This document shows, in pieces, positions 1 to 8,315 of a stretch of 64,000 nucleotides of DNA. Under the pieces are notes generated by a model. The model made no database searches. It was not told the DNA's origin and saw nothing but the letters and a program-made list of their open reading frames with translations. A program made the position numbers and the translations under genes. The stretch lies in contig DATMYF010000157.1 in the NCBI GenBank assembly GCA_035561075.1, positions 1-64,000 on the forward strand, written 5' to 3'. This DNA comes from JAMCRM01 sp035561075 (GTDB lineage Bacteria > Acidobacteriota > Terriglobia > Bryobacterales > Bryobacteraceae). Every line of letters begins with the position of its first letter. Position 1 is the stretch's first letter.

Positions 1-141
1 GCCGCCGCGGCCACCGGGATGCGCCGGGAGGACGAGGCGCTGCTGTTCCGCTTCACCCTGCGTCACAGCATCTTCCTCGCCGCCCTGATCGGCCTGGTCG
101 TGGTCTTCTACGCATACGTGGCTCCGGGGTTGGTGCCGTGA
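1..141 (+). CDS. lldP: L-lactate permease, C-terminal fragment
   Basis: Only the last 46 codons are inside the window; the frame is open from base 1 and stops at TGA 139-141. The fragment reads LLFRFTLRHSIFLAALIGLV followed by a hydrophobic stretch with a Y-A-Y-V motif and a terminal P-G-L-V-P. This resembles the final transmembrane helix of the LctP/LldP lactate/glycolate permease family, which imports lactate with protons across the inner membrane. What is seen is one membrane segment after a charged loop; the family is inferred from that short tail only. Nothing else of the gene can be judged. Confidence 0.7.
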   Translation, partial: AAAATGMRREDEALLFRFTLRHSIFLAALIGLVVVFYAYVAPGLVP

Positions 142-407
142 TCACCGAGATTTCGTCAGTCGTGTAGAAAACACTTCTTGTCGCCAGGCGATCGGGCCTT
201 TACCCCGAACTCCTTCCCGGCACTTCTTCGAGTAGGCGACTACACGCTCATGTGGATGGCCGGAGCCTGGGGCGTTTCAGATTACTACTGGCCCGACCGG
301 ATGGTTTCATTCTGCGCCACTTACGGATTTTGCGCGGCATAAGGACGTCCGCCGGCCCGGTCAGCCGATTTTGCCGGCGGCAACCGGCTGCACTCTTTGA
401 CATCACG
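142..407. other. Intergenic stretch without a recognisable gene
   Basis: These 266 bases separate the permease end from the 3' end of the membrane protein encoded on the minus strand. Base composition looks less GC-rich than most of the window. A short open frame at 250-342 has no ribosome site and no familiar content. I see no tRNA cloverleaf, no strong hairpin and no repeat. Confidence 0.5.
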
Positions 408-1496
408 TCACTCGACACGATATCTTTTTGCCTGCCGAAACGGCGAGTCCCCGTACAGCAGGTATTGGACATTGCCGTTCATGACCGGACGAAACTCGCT
501 CCAATTATCCGCAAGGGGTGCGAGCCAAACTTTGCCCCGAAGCTTTTCAACCGCGACTTCATACTTGCCTTCCTCCGTCGGCCAACCGGTAAAACGCCGG
601 TAGGTATCCCGATGAAATACCGAATCGCAGAGATTCGTGATCATCCGGTCGTTCATCCACAGATAGACGTCCCAGCACTCTAGGGCCGCCTTGGCGATAG
701 GTACGGCCGTCCAATGCGCCATCGTGGTCCGGTCAAACGGCGGCTGAATGGGGCCGCTGTTCACATGCGAAATCAGCCCTGCGCTACCTTCAAAGAATCC
801 CAACTGAAATCGAGGATCGAACACGTCCCCCGAGATAAGTCCGTTCGCGACAAAGCCTGCGATATGCGGTGGCTCACCCAGGAACCGCCTCATCTCGCCT
901 TGGCTCAGCACCCCGTCTAGCAGCTTCGACGGGGACAGCGGTACTCCTCCAGGTGTCTCGGGAAAAGGAACGTACTGCTTCGGACCGGGGCTTACACTAT
1001 CCAACCCCATTGTGTAGAACCAGCGGCTGTCAGAATGGCGGTATACGCCGATAAGGTCTAGCCACACGGGCTGATACATAATGAACAGTTGAAGAACGAA
1101 GGCTTCGTCGTCGCGCAAGCGGCGCTTCATCGCCCACTCTCCCACGTCCAGGATTCCGGACTTGGATACCTGATCTGTAGAACACGAATACGCGCCGATG
1201 TCCACGCGAATGGACCGCAGAAGCTCCTGCTTCACCAGGATGCTGTACAGTCGGTCCTGCTGGGCCTTGACCTCCGCAAGCCTTGCTTCGGCCTTCGCTT
1301 GCGAGATTGCCTGTAATATGAGAATGTAGCTGGATGTCAGAGTCCCGGCACCGACAAGAAGAATCGCGATTTTCGACAGTCGGGGCCAATCGGCAAATCG
1401 CTGAATGCCCTTGTCTGTCACACTTTTCAAAACCGCTATCGCACCGGCAGCACCGGCAATGAACGTCGCGAGAATACCGAGAACAGTCCGAAGCAT
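408..1496 (-). CDS. Hypothetical membrane protein with coiled-coil stalk
   Basis: I do not recognise this 362-residue protein. Two hydrophobic helices lie at about residues 4-24 and 40-62. They are followed by an Ala/Glu/Lys-rich helix (about 64-95) that looks like a coiled coil, then a soluble region of about 265 residues with many Trp and Pro. This fits an inner-membrane anchor carrying a cytoplasmic or periplasmic domain. A GGAG lies 9 nt before the ATG, and a TAGACT hexamer lies at 1512-1517. The gene stands alone between gene-poor flanks, and its base composition looks lower in GC than its neighbours, which hints at transfer. No function is assigned. Confidence 0.65.
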   Translation of the reverse strand: MLRTVLGILATFIAGAAGAIAVLKSVTDKGIQRFADWPRLSKIAILLVGAGTLTSSYILILQAISQAKAEARLAEVKAQQDRLYSILVKQELLRSIRVDIGAYSCSTDQVSKSGILDVGEWAMKRRLRDDEAFVLQLFIMYQPVWLDLIGVYRHSDSRWFYTMGLDSVSPGPKQYVPFPETPGGVPLSPSKLLDGVLSQGEMRRFLGEPPHIAGFVANGLISGDVFDPRFQLGFFEGSAGLISHVNSGPIQPPFDRTTMAHWTAVPIAKAALECWDVYLWMNDRMITNLCDSVFHRDTYRRFTGWPTEEGKYEVAVEKLRGKVWLAPLADNWSEFRPVMNGNVQYLLYGDSPFRQAKRYRVE

Positions 1497-2173
1497 CGTG
1501 TTTACTCCGGTAGTCTACAGCATATCGCGTGCGAAAGCGGGCAACCGTTTTGCCGGAAGTGCCGCACCGGTTTTCGGTTTTGCGCCGAATACCCCGACCG
1601 CCTTCGAGATCGCTGACCGGCTAACGCGAATACGCGGAGCGGTTTCATCAACGACCAGATCATTCGAGTCATTGAGCTCTCCTAATACGCGGAACTAGGG
1701 CAATTCGGTGACAGCCACCGGAATCGCGGCATCGCGCGCGTCCGGCTGGTCGCGCCGCTGCATTTCGCGTCTGGTGTTTCGCCGCGTGTCGTCCTTTCGG
1801 GCAAGTCTGGCCGGATAAGGACGCAGGTCGGCAGGATCCCGCGTTACCACTTGGACGTATAACGCCCAAGCCGGATCTTGGGCACGCCAGCAGAGACACA
1901 AACGATGTAGCAATCCAGTATCCCTGGGCGTGATGTAGTCGATGTCTCCCCGAGTTTGACCAGAGCAGCGCCTGCCAGGTGCGGCTTCGAACCCACAAAG
2001 CACTCGCGTGGATTAAGAACCCCGCGGCATACCCCGCCAGCAGAGGTGCCGGAACGGCGAAGCGCACACCATTGCGAGGCCGTACTTCATTCCTGCTTAG
2101 AATGCCACAGCTAACTGACAAATCCCTGACAACCTGCCTTCACTCCCGTGACAGCCGGGCCGCCGGAGCGCGT
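1497..2173. other. Gene-poor region, possibly decayed coding sequence
   Basis: No convincing gene is present in about 680 bases. On the minus strand two overlapping frames, 2121-1669 and 2003-1695, look like pieces of one reading: a hydrophobic start in the first and a more protein-like composition later in the second. That would fit a frameshifted remnant of an unknown gene, but neither piece resembles a family I know. The stretch before the outer membrane protein at 2186 is otherwise unremarkable. Confidence 0.35.
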
Positions 2174-2179
2174 TACCCT
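2174..2179 (+). promoter_or_regulatory. -10-like box TACCCT, leaderless start
   Basis: The hexamer ends 6 nt before the ATG at 2186, so transcription would begin at or next to the start codon. The same arrangement recurs at many genes of this window. No Shine-Dalgarno sequence is present. Confidence 0.4.
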
Positions 2180-2185
2180 CCGGTC

Positions 2186-2761
2186 ATGATCACTAGATTA
2201 CTGCTGTTGTCCGGCCTTGCCGTTCTGCTTTCCGCGCAACCGCGGGCGGTGGAGGTGTACGCCCAGACAGGCGTCCTGGGTGGAGGAGGAGACGAAGGCT
2301 GGGCCGGACGCGCGGGGAGTTGGGGCGGCGCCCTCACCGTGCCGCTCGTCCCCAGGCTCGCGCTGGATCTCGATTTCCAGTCCGCGCGTTTCGCGCGCGA
2401 TTTCGGGTCCCAGGGCAGCTACTTCCGCACGCGTCGATGGCTTATCAGCCCCGCGCTTCTGTACCGCTTCGGAAACGAGCGCGTCTACGGCTTCGCCGGC
2501 GGCGGACTCGGGGCTGAGCTTAACCGCAGCGTGAGCATCGAGAGCAATTTCCTGCCGGGCTACCAGCCGCCGGGTTGGCAGGAAATCAGCCCCGGGGTAT
2601 GGAAGGCCACGCATTCCTCGCGAGACCGCACCGTGCACGCCCGCGGGGGCTTCGTAATCTCCCCGGTCCGGCATCTGGTGATACGGGTGGACGTTCACGC
2701 CGGCTGGGTCTACGTGCTGCCAAACCTTGGCGTGAAGGTCGGGGTGGGCTACAGGTTTTAG
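2186..2761 (+). CDS. Outer membrane beta-barrel protein
   Basis: This 191-residue protein starts with a signal peptide (MITRLLLLSGLAVLLSAQ). It continues with alternating strands rich in Gly, Tyr, Phe and Arg, for example LVPRLALDLDFQSARFARDF and RVYGFAGGGLGAEL. It ends in G-V-G-Y-R-F, with the terminal Phe typical of proteins inserted by the Bam machinery. The length fits a small 8-stranded barrel of the OmpA/OmpW-like type. I chose the ATG at 2186 because the signal peptide begins there; an open frame upstream has no signal-like sequence. Its stop overlaps the 3' end of the opposing ZIP transporter gene by 4 bases. The specific role is unknown. Confidence 0.7.
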   Translation: MITRLLLLSGLAVLLSAQPRAVEVYAQTGVLGGGGDEGWAGRAGSWGGALTVPLVPRLALDLDFQSARFARDFGSQGSYFRTRRWLISPALLYRFGNERVYGFAGGGLGAELNRSVSIESNFLPGYQPPGWQEISPGVWKATHSSRDRTVHARGGFVISPVRHLVIRVDVHAGWVYVLPNLGVKVGVGYRF

Positions 2762-3552
2762 CCGAGCGCCACGTCGAGGATCATCATGACCGTGAAGCCG
2801 CCGAGCGTCCCGAGCGTCGCCAGGTCGGTATTGCCACCGCGCTGTGACTCTGGGATCAACTCCTCCACCACCACGAAGATCATGGCGCCGGCGGCGAAGG
2901 CCAGGGCATACGGAAGGATTGGTGTCGCCAGCAAGACCGCCGCTGCGCCGAGTACGCCCGCCACGGGCTCGACGGTGGCCGAAAGCTGTCCCCACCAGAA
3001 GCTCTTATGGCGCGACAGTCCTTCGCGCCTGAGGGGCATCGAGACGGCGAGCCCTTCGGGGAAGTTTTGGATGCCGATCCCTATGGCCAGCGCAATGGCG
3101 CCGGCGAGCGTGGCGCCTGGAAATCCCGAGCCGGCCGCGCCGAAGGCCACCCCTACTGCCAGCCCTTCGGGAAAGTTATGCAGCGTGATGGCCAGAACCA
3201 GCAGAACGCTGCGGCGCCATTGCGTCGGAATGCCTTCGGGCTCTTTGAGGTCGGGGTGCAGGTGGGGAAGCACCCTGTCGATGGCCCATAGCGTCGCGCC
3301 CCCCATCACGAAGCCCGCTGCTGCGGGAAACCACGCCCCATGCGACATCTCGATGGCCGGCGCGAGCAGGGACCAGTAGCTCGCCGCGATCATGACACCG
3401 GCGGCAAACCCCATCATGGTGTCGAGGACCCGCTTGTTGGTTCCGTCCCCGGCGCCATAGACCAGCGCAGCCCCGGCCGCCGTCATCAACCACGTGAAAC
3501 CCGTGGCGATGAGCGCCTGAAGCACGGGATGAGCGTTGGCAAACCACGTCAC
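2758..3552 (-). CDS. ZIP family divalent metal transporter
   Basis: This 264-residue integral membrane protein has about eight hydrophobic helices. It carries the two signature metal-site helices of the ZIP (ZupT/GufA-like) family: LHNFPEGLAVG in helix IV and IQNFPEGLAVS in helix V. A variable loop with His residues (LPHLHPDLKEPEG) precedes helix IV. Family members bring zinc, iron or manganese into the cytoplasm. The start is taken as GTG at 3552-3550, which overlaps the TGA stop of the upstream DtxR-type regulator in the 4-base junction GTGA; the longer open frame encodes only Gly/Arg-rich sequence. This translational coupling suggests the regulator controls metal uptake through it. Confidence 0.88.
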   Translation of the reverse strand: MTWFANAHPVLQALIATGFTWLMTAAGAALVYGAGDGTNKRVLDTMMGFAAGVMIAASYWSLLAPAIEMSHGAWFPAAAGFVMGGATLWAIDRVLPHLHPDLKEPEGIPTQWRRSVLLVLAITLHNFPEGLAVGVAFGAAGSGFPGATLAGAIALAIGIGIQNFPEGLAVSMPLRREGLSRHKSFWWGQLSATVEPVAGVLGAAAVLLATPILPYALAFAAGAMIFVVVEELIPESQRGGNTDLATLGTLGGFTVMMILDVALG

Positions 3553-4208
3553 GAACGCACCTCCACCCACACGAGCGCGGCCGCCCGAAGCCCGAGCACC
3601 ACGTCGGAGCCCCCCACCGCGAGCGTCAACGTATCGTCCCAATTCCGGCCGCGCACCTGTAGCGAAGCGCCGGGCCGGAGGTGAAGCTGATCCAGGTGCT
3701 CCAGCAGCGCTCGATCCCGCTCATACACGCTCCGGATGGCGGCGCCGGTGCCGGCGGGGCACTCGGACAACGGAAGCCAGCCCCGGGCCCTCCTGCTCTC
3801 CGGCGAGTCTTTGCCCAGACGGTTGCCGTGCGGGCAAGAGTCGGGCTCGCCGAAACGGTCCCGCAGCTTGCGCTCGAAGTCGTCGGAAATGGCGTGCTCC
3901 AGGCGCTCGGCCTCGTCGTGGATCTTGTACCACTCGAAGTCGAACATCTCGACCAGCATGCGCTCGAGCAGGTGGTGGCGTCGCAGCAACCGGTCGGCGA
4001 TGTCCCTGCCTTCGGCGGTAAGCCGGATGGTTCCGGTTTTGTCCAGATCCAGGAGGCCATCGCGTCGCAGCCGCTTCAGAGCCATTGAAACCGCTGGCGC
4101 GGAGACCTCCAGCCGCCGCACCAGCGCGGAGGGGGTTACGGATTCGCCTTCGGATTCGGCTTCGGCTACAGCTTTCAGATAGTCTTCCCGTGAAGTCGAA
4201 AGGGACAT
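3549..4208 (-). CDS. DtxR/MntR family metal-dependent regulator
   Basis: This 219-residue repressor has an N-terminal winged helix (about residues 1-65, with SAPAVSMALKRLRRDGLL as recognition region). A metal-binding/dimerisation domain follows (about 66-135, with HHLLERMLVEMF and EAERLEHAIS supplying His and Glu ligands). The C-terminus is an SH3/FeoA-like domain (about 145-219). Such proteins bind Fe2+ or Mn2+ and repress or activate metal-transport genes. The start is ATG 4208, where homology begins. It is followed by the ZIP transporter with a 4-base overlap, and lies 59 bp downstream of tdk on the same strand. A palindrome at 4212-4231 covers its likely -10 box, suggesting autoregulation. 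Confidence 0.88.
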   Translation of the reverse strand: MSLSTSREDYLKAVAEAESEGESVTPSALVRRLEVSAPAVSMALKRLRRDGLLDLDKTGTIRLTAEGRDIADRLLRRHHLLERMLVEMFDFEWYKIHDEAERLEHAISDDFERKLRDRFGEPDSCPHGNRLGKDSPESRRARGWLPLSECPAGTGAAIRSVYERDRALLEHLDQLHLRPGASLQVRGRNWDDTLTLAVGGSDVVLGLRAAALVWVEVRS

Positions 4209-4211
4209 GAA

Positions 4212-4231
4212 TGCCAAACAGCAGTTTAGCA
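4212..4231 (-). promoter_or_regulatory. Candidate metal-regulator operator over the -10 box
   Basis: The inverted repeat is TGCCAAAC - AGCA - GTTTAGCA (7 of 8 positions pair). It lies 3 bases upstream of the DtxR-type gene's ATG. On the minus strand a TAAACT hexamer (4228-4223) falls inside it. This placement suits an autoregulatory operator; binding by the encoded regulator is an inference. Confidence 0.45.
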
Positions 4232-4267
4232 GTATGCGGTAATGGGAGTTAAATCCGAAGTGTACGG

Positions 4268-4882
4268 TTAAACCCGCTGCTCGGGACGCTTGGCGGTGAC
4301 GAAATCCAACTCCTCCTGCCGGGGGATGCCAGGTTCGAAGCACCGGCGGCAGCGCGCCTCGTATACATCGGAGGTGCCCACCACGATGAGGTCCTCGGAA
4401 CCGCGCAGCCGCTGGGTGTGTTTGCCGGGGTTGCCGCAACGCACGCAGATGGCCAGGGTCTTGGTGATCGATTCGGCCAGGCAGAGCAGGTCTGGAATGG
4501 GGGCGAACGGCCGGCCCAGGTAGTCCGTGTCGAGCCCTGCGATGATGACCTGTTTGCCGCTATCGGCGAGCCGCTGGGCAATGTCCACCAGCTTGGGGCC
4601 CATGAAGTTGGCCTCGTCGATCCCCACCACTTCCGAGCGCCAGTCCAGCCGGTCGTGGATATCGGCCGCGGAATCCACCACTTCGGATCTCATGCGGAGG
4701 TCGCCGTGAGAGACGATCTCGGTGGCCGAGTAGCGGGTATCTATAGCCGGTTTGAAGACCTGGACGCGTTTACGGGCGATCATGGCTCTCCGCAACCGCC
4801 TGATGAGCTCCTCACTCTTGCCCGAAAACATAGGGCCACAGATCACTTCAATCCAGCCGATATTGCCGTTCAGAATATCCAT
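4268..4882 (-). CDS. tdk: Thymidine kinase
   Basis: This 204-residue type II thymidine kinase phosphorylates thymidine to dTMP in the salvage pathway. The P-loop is GPMFSGKSEELIRRLRRA near residue 16. The Walker B-like VVGIDEANFMG follows, then the lasso/zinc domain with the Cys pairs CVRCG and CRRCF. Length and order match bacterial Tdk. The gene is on the minus strand upstream of the DtxR regulator and is divergent from the DPP IV-like peptidase, with only 63 bp between the two start codons. No odd features are seen. Confidence 0.95.
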   Translation of the reverse strand: MDILNGNIGWIEVICGPMFSGKSEELIRRLRRAMIARKRVQVFKPAIDTRYSATEIVSHGDLRMRSEVVDSAADIHDRLDWRSEVVGIDEANFMGPKLVDIAQRLADSGKQVIIAGLDTDYLGRPFAPIPDLLCLAESITKTLAICVRCGNPGKHTQRLRGSEDLIVVGTSDVYEARCRRCFEPGIPRQEELDFVTAKRPEQRV

Positions 4883-4931
4883 TTGAACGTACAGGATGGC
4901 ACAATTCCAGGGGCCGAATCCAGCGATCGGC

Positions 4932-4937
4932 TACAAT
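4932..4937 (+). promoter_or_regulatory. -10 box TACAAT, leaderless start
   Basis: A near-consensus -10 hexamer ends 8 nt before the ATG at 4946. Transcription starting about 7 nt downstream would leave essentially no leader. No good -35 is visible at 16-18 bp. Confidence 0.5.
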
Positions 4938-4945
4938 CAGATCAC

Positions 4946-7099
4946 ATGCGCCGCATGGCTTTTGCCCTGCCGATCACGCTGGCGATTCTGCCTCTTCTGC
5001 ACGCCGCGGAAAAGAAGCCGGTTACGGTCGAAGTGGCGGCATCGGCACCCGCCGCTGGCCCTGGTTTCGGCCCAATCGTCTGGGCGCCGGATGGCAAACG
5101 CTTCGTCTGGGCTGAAAAGCGCGTCTTGTGGATCTATGACATACCCTCGGCGCAGCGGAAGCAGGTCGCCGACCTCGCCAAACTGGACGCCCAAGCGGTC
5201 AAATACGACCCCCCAGAGGCTTTTAAGTGGCAAAATCGGGGCGTTAGCGAGGCAAATATCCAGTGGGCGGCATCCGGCGAGCGGATATTGATCCGCGCCG
5301 GGGGCGATCTGTTTTTTCTCAACACCGGAACAGGAACAGCCGAACAGCTCACCGCTACGGATTTCCCCGAAGGTGACCCCAAGCTCTCGCCCGACGGCCG
5401 CCGCGTATCCTTCCGTCGCGATCACGACCTCTACACCCTGGAGATCGCTTCGAAGAAGATCACCCGCCTGACGCGCGACGGCTCTCCGACGTTGCTGAAC
5501 GGCGAACTCGACTGGGTTTATCCGGAGGAGTTGCAACTCGGCACCGCGCACTGGTGGTCCCCCGATTCCACACGCGTCGCCTACCTGCAATTCGATATCG
5601 GCCACGAATGGACCTACCCCCATGCGGATCTGCTGCCGATCCCGGCGCGCTTTGAGCCCCAGCGCTACCCAAAGGCCGGATCGCCAAATGCCGATGTGCG
5701 GCTCGGGGTTGTGGCGGCATCCGGCGGAGAGACCCGTTGGATGGACCTTGGGGACACGCGTGACGCCTTGCTGGCGCGCGTCGCGTGGTCGCCGGATTCG
5801 CGCGCATTGTTCGCCCAGAGGCTGAACCGCATCCAGAACCGGTTGGACCTGCTGAACGCCGATGCGCAATCCGGCATCGCACGCCAGGTGCTGCGGGAGC
5901 AGGACCGCTACTGGGTGAATCTCGACGACGTCTTCCGCTTCATCGGCGATGGCAGCCGGTTCCTATGGGGCAGCGAGCGCGACGGCTTCCGCCACCTCTA
6001 TCTGTACGGCGCGGACGGGCGCCTCATCCGACAGCTCACCCGCGGTGAGTGGGAGGTGGACGGGATCGCGGGCGTGGACGCCGAGGCGCGTGAGGTGTAC
6101 TTCACGGCGTCCGAAGCCGGGCCGCTCGAACGGCAGTTCTACCGCGTGGGCTTGGACGGCAAACGGCGGCAGCGGCTTACCAAGACGCCGGGCACTCACG
6201 CTATCTCGATGTCCTCGACCTGCGAGTACTTCATGGACACCGCTTCCAGCCTCACTGCGCCGCCTCGCCGTACCCTGCACGCGCAGGATGGCGCCGAAGC
6301 GGGAGTCTGGCAGGAATCGCCGGCCCAGGAATACGAAATCCTCCCCACCGAAATCGTGAACGTGAAGGCGGCGGATGGCACTCTGCTCTACGGGAGACTG
6401 ATCCGCCCCAAGGGCTTCGAGCCCGGCAAGAAGTACCCCGTGGTGACGATTGTCTACGGTGGGCCGCACGCCCAGAACGTGCGCGACGCGTGGGCCGGCG
6501 CCACCTGGGAACAGGCGCTGGCGCAGCGCGGCTTCGTCGTCTGGCAGCTCGATAACCGTGGCACGGCGGGACGCGGCCATGCCTTCGAAGCCAAGGTGTT
6601 CCGCAACCTGGGCGCCGTGGAACTGGAAGACCAGCAGGCAGGCATCCGCCACCTGGTGGGAATGGGCGTCGCCGACCCCGCGCGCCTGGGCATCTACGGC
6701 TGGAGCTACGGCGGCTTCATGACGCTCTACACCCTCGCCAACGCGCCCGAGCTGTTCCGCGCGGGAATCGCGGGCGCCCCGGTCGCGGACTGGCGTAACT
6801 ACGACACCATCTACACGGAGCGCTATATGGGGCTGCCGTCGGAGAACCCCGATGGCTATCGCCGCAGCGCCCCCGTCCACAAGGCGGCGGACATCACCGC
6901 GAGGGTTATGCTGGTGCACAACCTGGAGGACGACAACGTTCACTTCCAGAACACCATGCAGGTGGCCGATGCCCTCCAGCGCGCGAACAAGCGCTTCGAG
7001 ATGATGATTTACAACCAGAAGACCCACGGGGTGGCTGGGACCCACCGGCGCCACATGCTGGAATCGATGACGGAGTTCTTCGAGCGGCATTTGAAGTGA
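4946..7099 (+). CDS. Secreted dipeptidyl peptidase IV-type serine peptidase (S9B)
   Basis: This 717-residue protein has a signal peptide (MRRMAFALPITLAILPLLHA). A beta-propeller domain covers roughly residues 30-460, and a C-terminal alpha/beta-hydrolase covers about 470-717. The propeller contains DWVYPEEL, the Glu-Glu motif with which DPP IV enzymes hold the substrate N-terminus. The catalytic serine is in GWSYGGF (Ser587), the acid is in the DDNVHFQNT motif, and the histidine is in KTHG (His694). Such enzymes release X-Pro or X-Ala dipeptides outside the cytoplasm. The ATG at 4946 is preferred over upstream in-frame codons because the signal peptide starts there and a -10 box ends 8 nt before it. 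Confidence 0.92.
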   Translation: MRRMAFALPITLAILPLLHAAEKKPVTVEVAASAPAAGPGFGPIVWAPDGKRFVWAEKRVLWIYDIPSAQRKQVADLAKLDAQAVKYDPPEAFKWQNRGVSEANIQWAASGERILIRAGGDLFFLNTGTGTAEQLTATDFPEGDPKLSPDGRRVSFRRDHDLYTLEIASKKITRLTRDGSPTLLNGELDWVYPEELQLGTAHWWSPDSTRVAYLQFDIGHEWTYPHADLLPIPARFEPQRYPKAGSPNADVRLGVVAASGGETRWMDLGDTRDALLARVAWSPDSRALFAQRLNRIQNRLDLLNADAQSGIARQVLREQDRYWVNLDDVFRFIGDGSRFLWGSERDGFRHLYLYGADGRLIRQLTRGEWEVDGIAGVDAEAREVYFTASEAGPLERQFYRVGLDGKRRQRLTKTPGTHAISMSSTCEYFMDTASSLTAPPRRTLHAQDGAEAGVWQESPAQEYEILPTEIVNVKAADGTLLYGRLIRPKGFEPGKKYPVVTIVYGGPHAQNVRDAWAGATWEQALAQRGFVVWQLDNRGTAGRGHAFEAKVFRNLGAVELEDQQAGIRHLVGMGVADPARLGIYGWSYGGFMTLYTLANAPELFRAGIAGAPVADWRNYDTIYTERYMGLPSENPDGYRRSAPVHKAADITARVMLVHNLEDDNVHFQNTMQVADALQRANKRFEMMIYNQKTHGVAGTHRRHMLESMTEFFERHLK

Positions 7100-7104
7100 A
7101 GCGC

Positions 7105-7110
7105 TAGAAT
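7105..7110 (+). promoter_or_regulatory. -10-like box TAGAAT, leaderless start
   Basis: The hexamer lies between the DPP IV stop (7099) and the DUF1080 gene. It ends 7 nt before the ATG at 7118, which predicts a separate, leaderless transcript. Confidence 0.45.
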
Positions 7111-7117
7111 CTTCTTG

Positions 7118-8251
7118 ATGACCCGACGTGACTTTCTCGGTACAACCGCCGCGTTGCCGGCGGCAGCCCAGGTCCAGACGGCCGAAACCGGCTTTACTTC
7201 CCTCTTCGACGGGCAGAGCCTGCGCGGATGGGATATCGTGGATGGCCCCGAATCGGCGTTCTACGTGAAGGACGGCGCAATTGTGGTGCATGAAGGCACC
7301 GGTTTTCCGTGCTGGCTGCGGTCTGAGCGCGAGTACGAAAATTTCGATTTCCGGGGCCAGTACTTTATCAAAGGCTGGATGGACTCCGGCATCTACATCC
7401 ACGCGCCGGAACACGGCCGGCCCATCTGGAACGGGATGCAGTTCCACATCTTCCACAACAACGTGGAGCAGCCCCAGATCAGTTCCAACGGTGCCATCCT
7501 GCCCGTGGTGCCGCCGCTCAAGATCAACGTCCGCAACAAGGAAGAGTGGAACGACTTCCGAATCCTCATGGACTGGCCGAGGTTCCAAGCCTGGACTAAC
7601 GGGGAATTGGTGCAGGATATCGACCTCGAAAAGCACCCTGAACTGCGCTATCGCCTGCGCCGCGGCTTCCTGGGGTTCATGTCGCTCTCCTATCCGATCC
7701 GCTTCCGCAACCTGCAAATTCGCGAGCTGCCCGCCAAAGAGAAGTGGCAGGTGCTCTACGGCGGGCCCTCCGACTTCGACAAATGGACGCTGACGCAGGG
7801 CGGCAAGGCGAAGTACGAGCCGCTCGGCCGGGTGCTGCACTGCGACGGCAACGGCAGCCTGGCCACCCTTGAGAAGTTCAAGGATTTCGAGCTGCGCCTC
7901 TATGTCCGGCACGACTTCCAGCACAACAGCGGCGTTCTCTTCCGCACCGGCGGCGACGGTCTCAAGAGCAAGCACTACTACGAAATCCAATTGCACGACG
8001 TGGAGGGCTCCCACTACCCGACCGGCTCCCTCTACCATCACAAGCGTGCCACCTACCCGCGCATCGAGGCTTACCAGTGGTGGCCCATGCACCTGATCGT
8101 AAAGGGCCCGTACTGCATGGTGCGGATCAATGGCGAAACGGTGATGGAGTACGAGAAGCTGGACGTCCTCGAAGAAGGTCCGATCGAGCTTCAGGCGCAC
8201 GCGCCCGGCCGGTGGACCGAGTTTAAGGACGTCCGGGTAAAGCGGCTGTAA
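7118..8251 (+). CDS. Exported DUF1080 protein, two tandem domains
   Basis: This 377-residue protein begins with a twin-arginine signal (MTRRDFLGTTAALPAAAQ). Two copies of the DUF1080 (3-keto-disaccharide hydrolase/lectin-like jelly roll) fold follow. The first is at about residues 25-200 (F-T-S-L-F-D-G-Q-S-L-R-G-W-D, typical domain opening). The second is at about 205-375 (W-Q-V-L-Y-G-G-P-S-D-F-D-K-W). Related proteins bind or hydrolyse carbohydrates outside the cytoplasm; the substrate is unknown. A TTG three bases upstream could be read as the start, but the ATG fits the signal and the upstream -10 box better. It lies 18 bp after the peptidase gene. Confidence 0.85.
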   Translation: MTRRDFLGTTAALPAAAQVQTAETGFTSLFDGQSLRGWDIVDGPESAFYVKDGAIVVHEGTGFPCWLRSEREYENFDFRGQYFIKGWMDSGIYIHAPEHGRPIWNGMQFHIFHNNVEQPQISSNGAILPVVPPLKINVRNKEEWNDFRILMDWPRFQAWTNGELVQDIDLEKHPELRYRLRRGFLGFMSLSYPIRFRNLQIRELPAKEKWQVLYGGPSDFDKWTLTQGGKAKYEPLGRVLHCDGNGSLATLEKFKDFELRLYVRHDFQHNSGVLFRTGGDGLKSKHYYEIQLHDVEGSHYPTGSLYHHKRATYPRIEAYQWWPMHLIVKGPYCMVRINGETVMEYEKLDVLEEGPIELQAHAPGRWTEFKDVRVKRL

Positions 8252-8315
8252 ACAGGCCGGCAACCAATCCCCCACCCGCCGCGGCGAGGAACGTCTGATT
8301 GACCCAGGGTAAACA

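Noticed and set aside
1669..2121. A 150-codon minus-strand frame before the outer membrane protein
   Set aside because: It has Arg/Cys/Ser-rich composition and no ribosome site. At most it is part of a frameshifted remnant, so it is mentioned only in the gap description.
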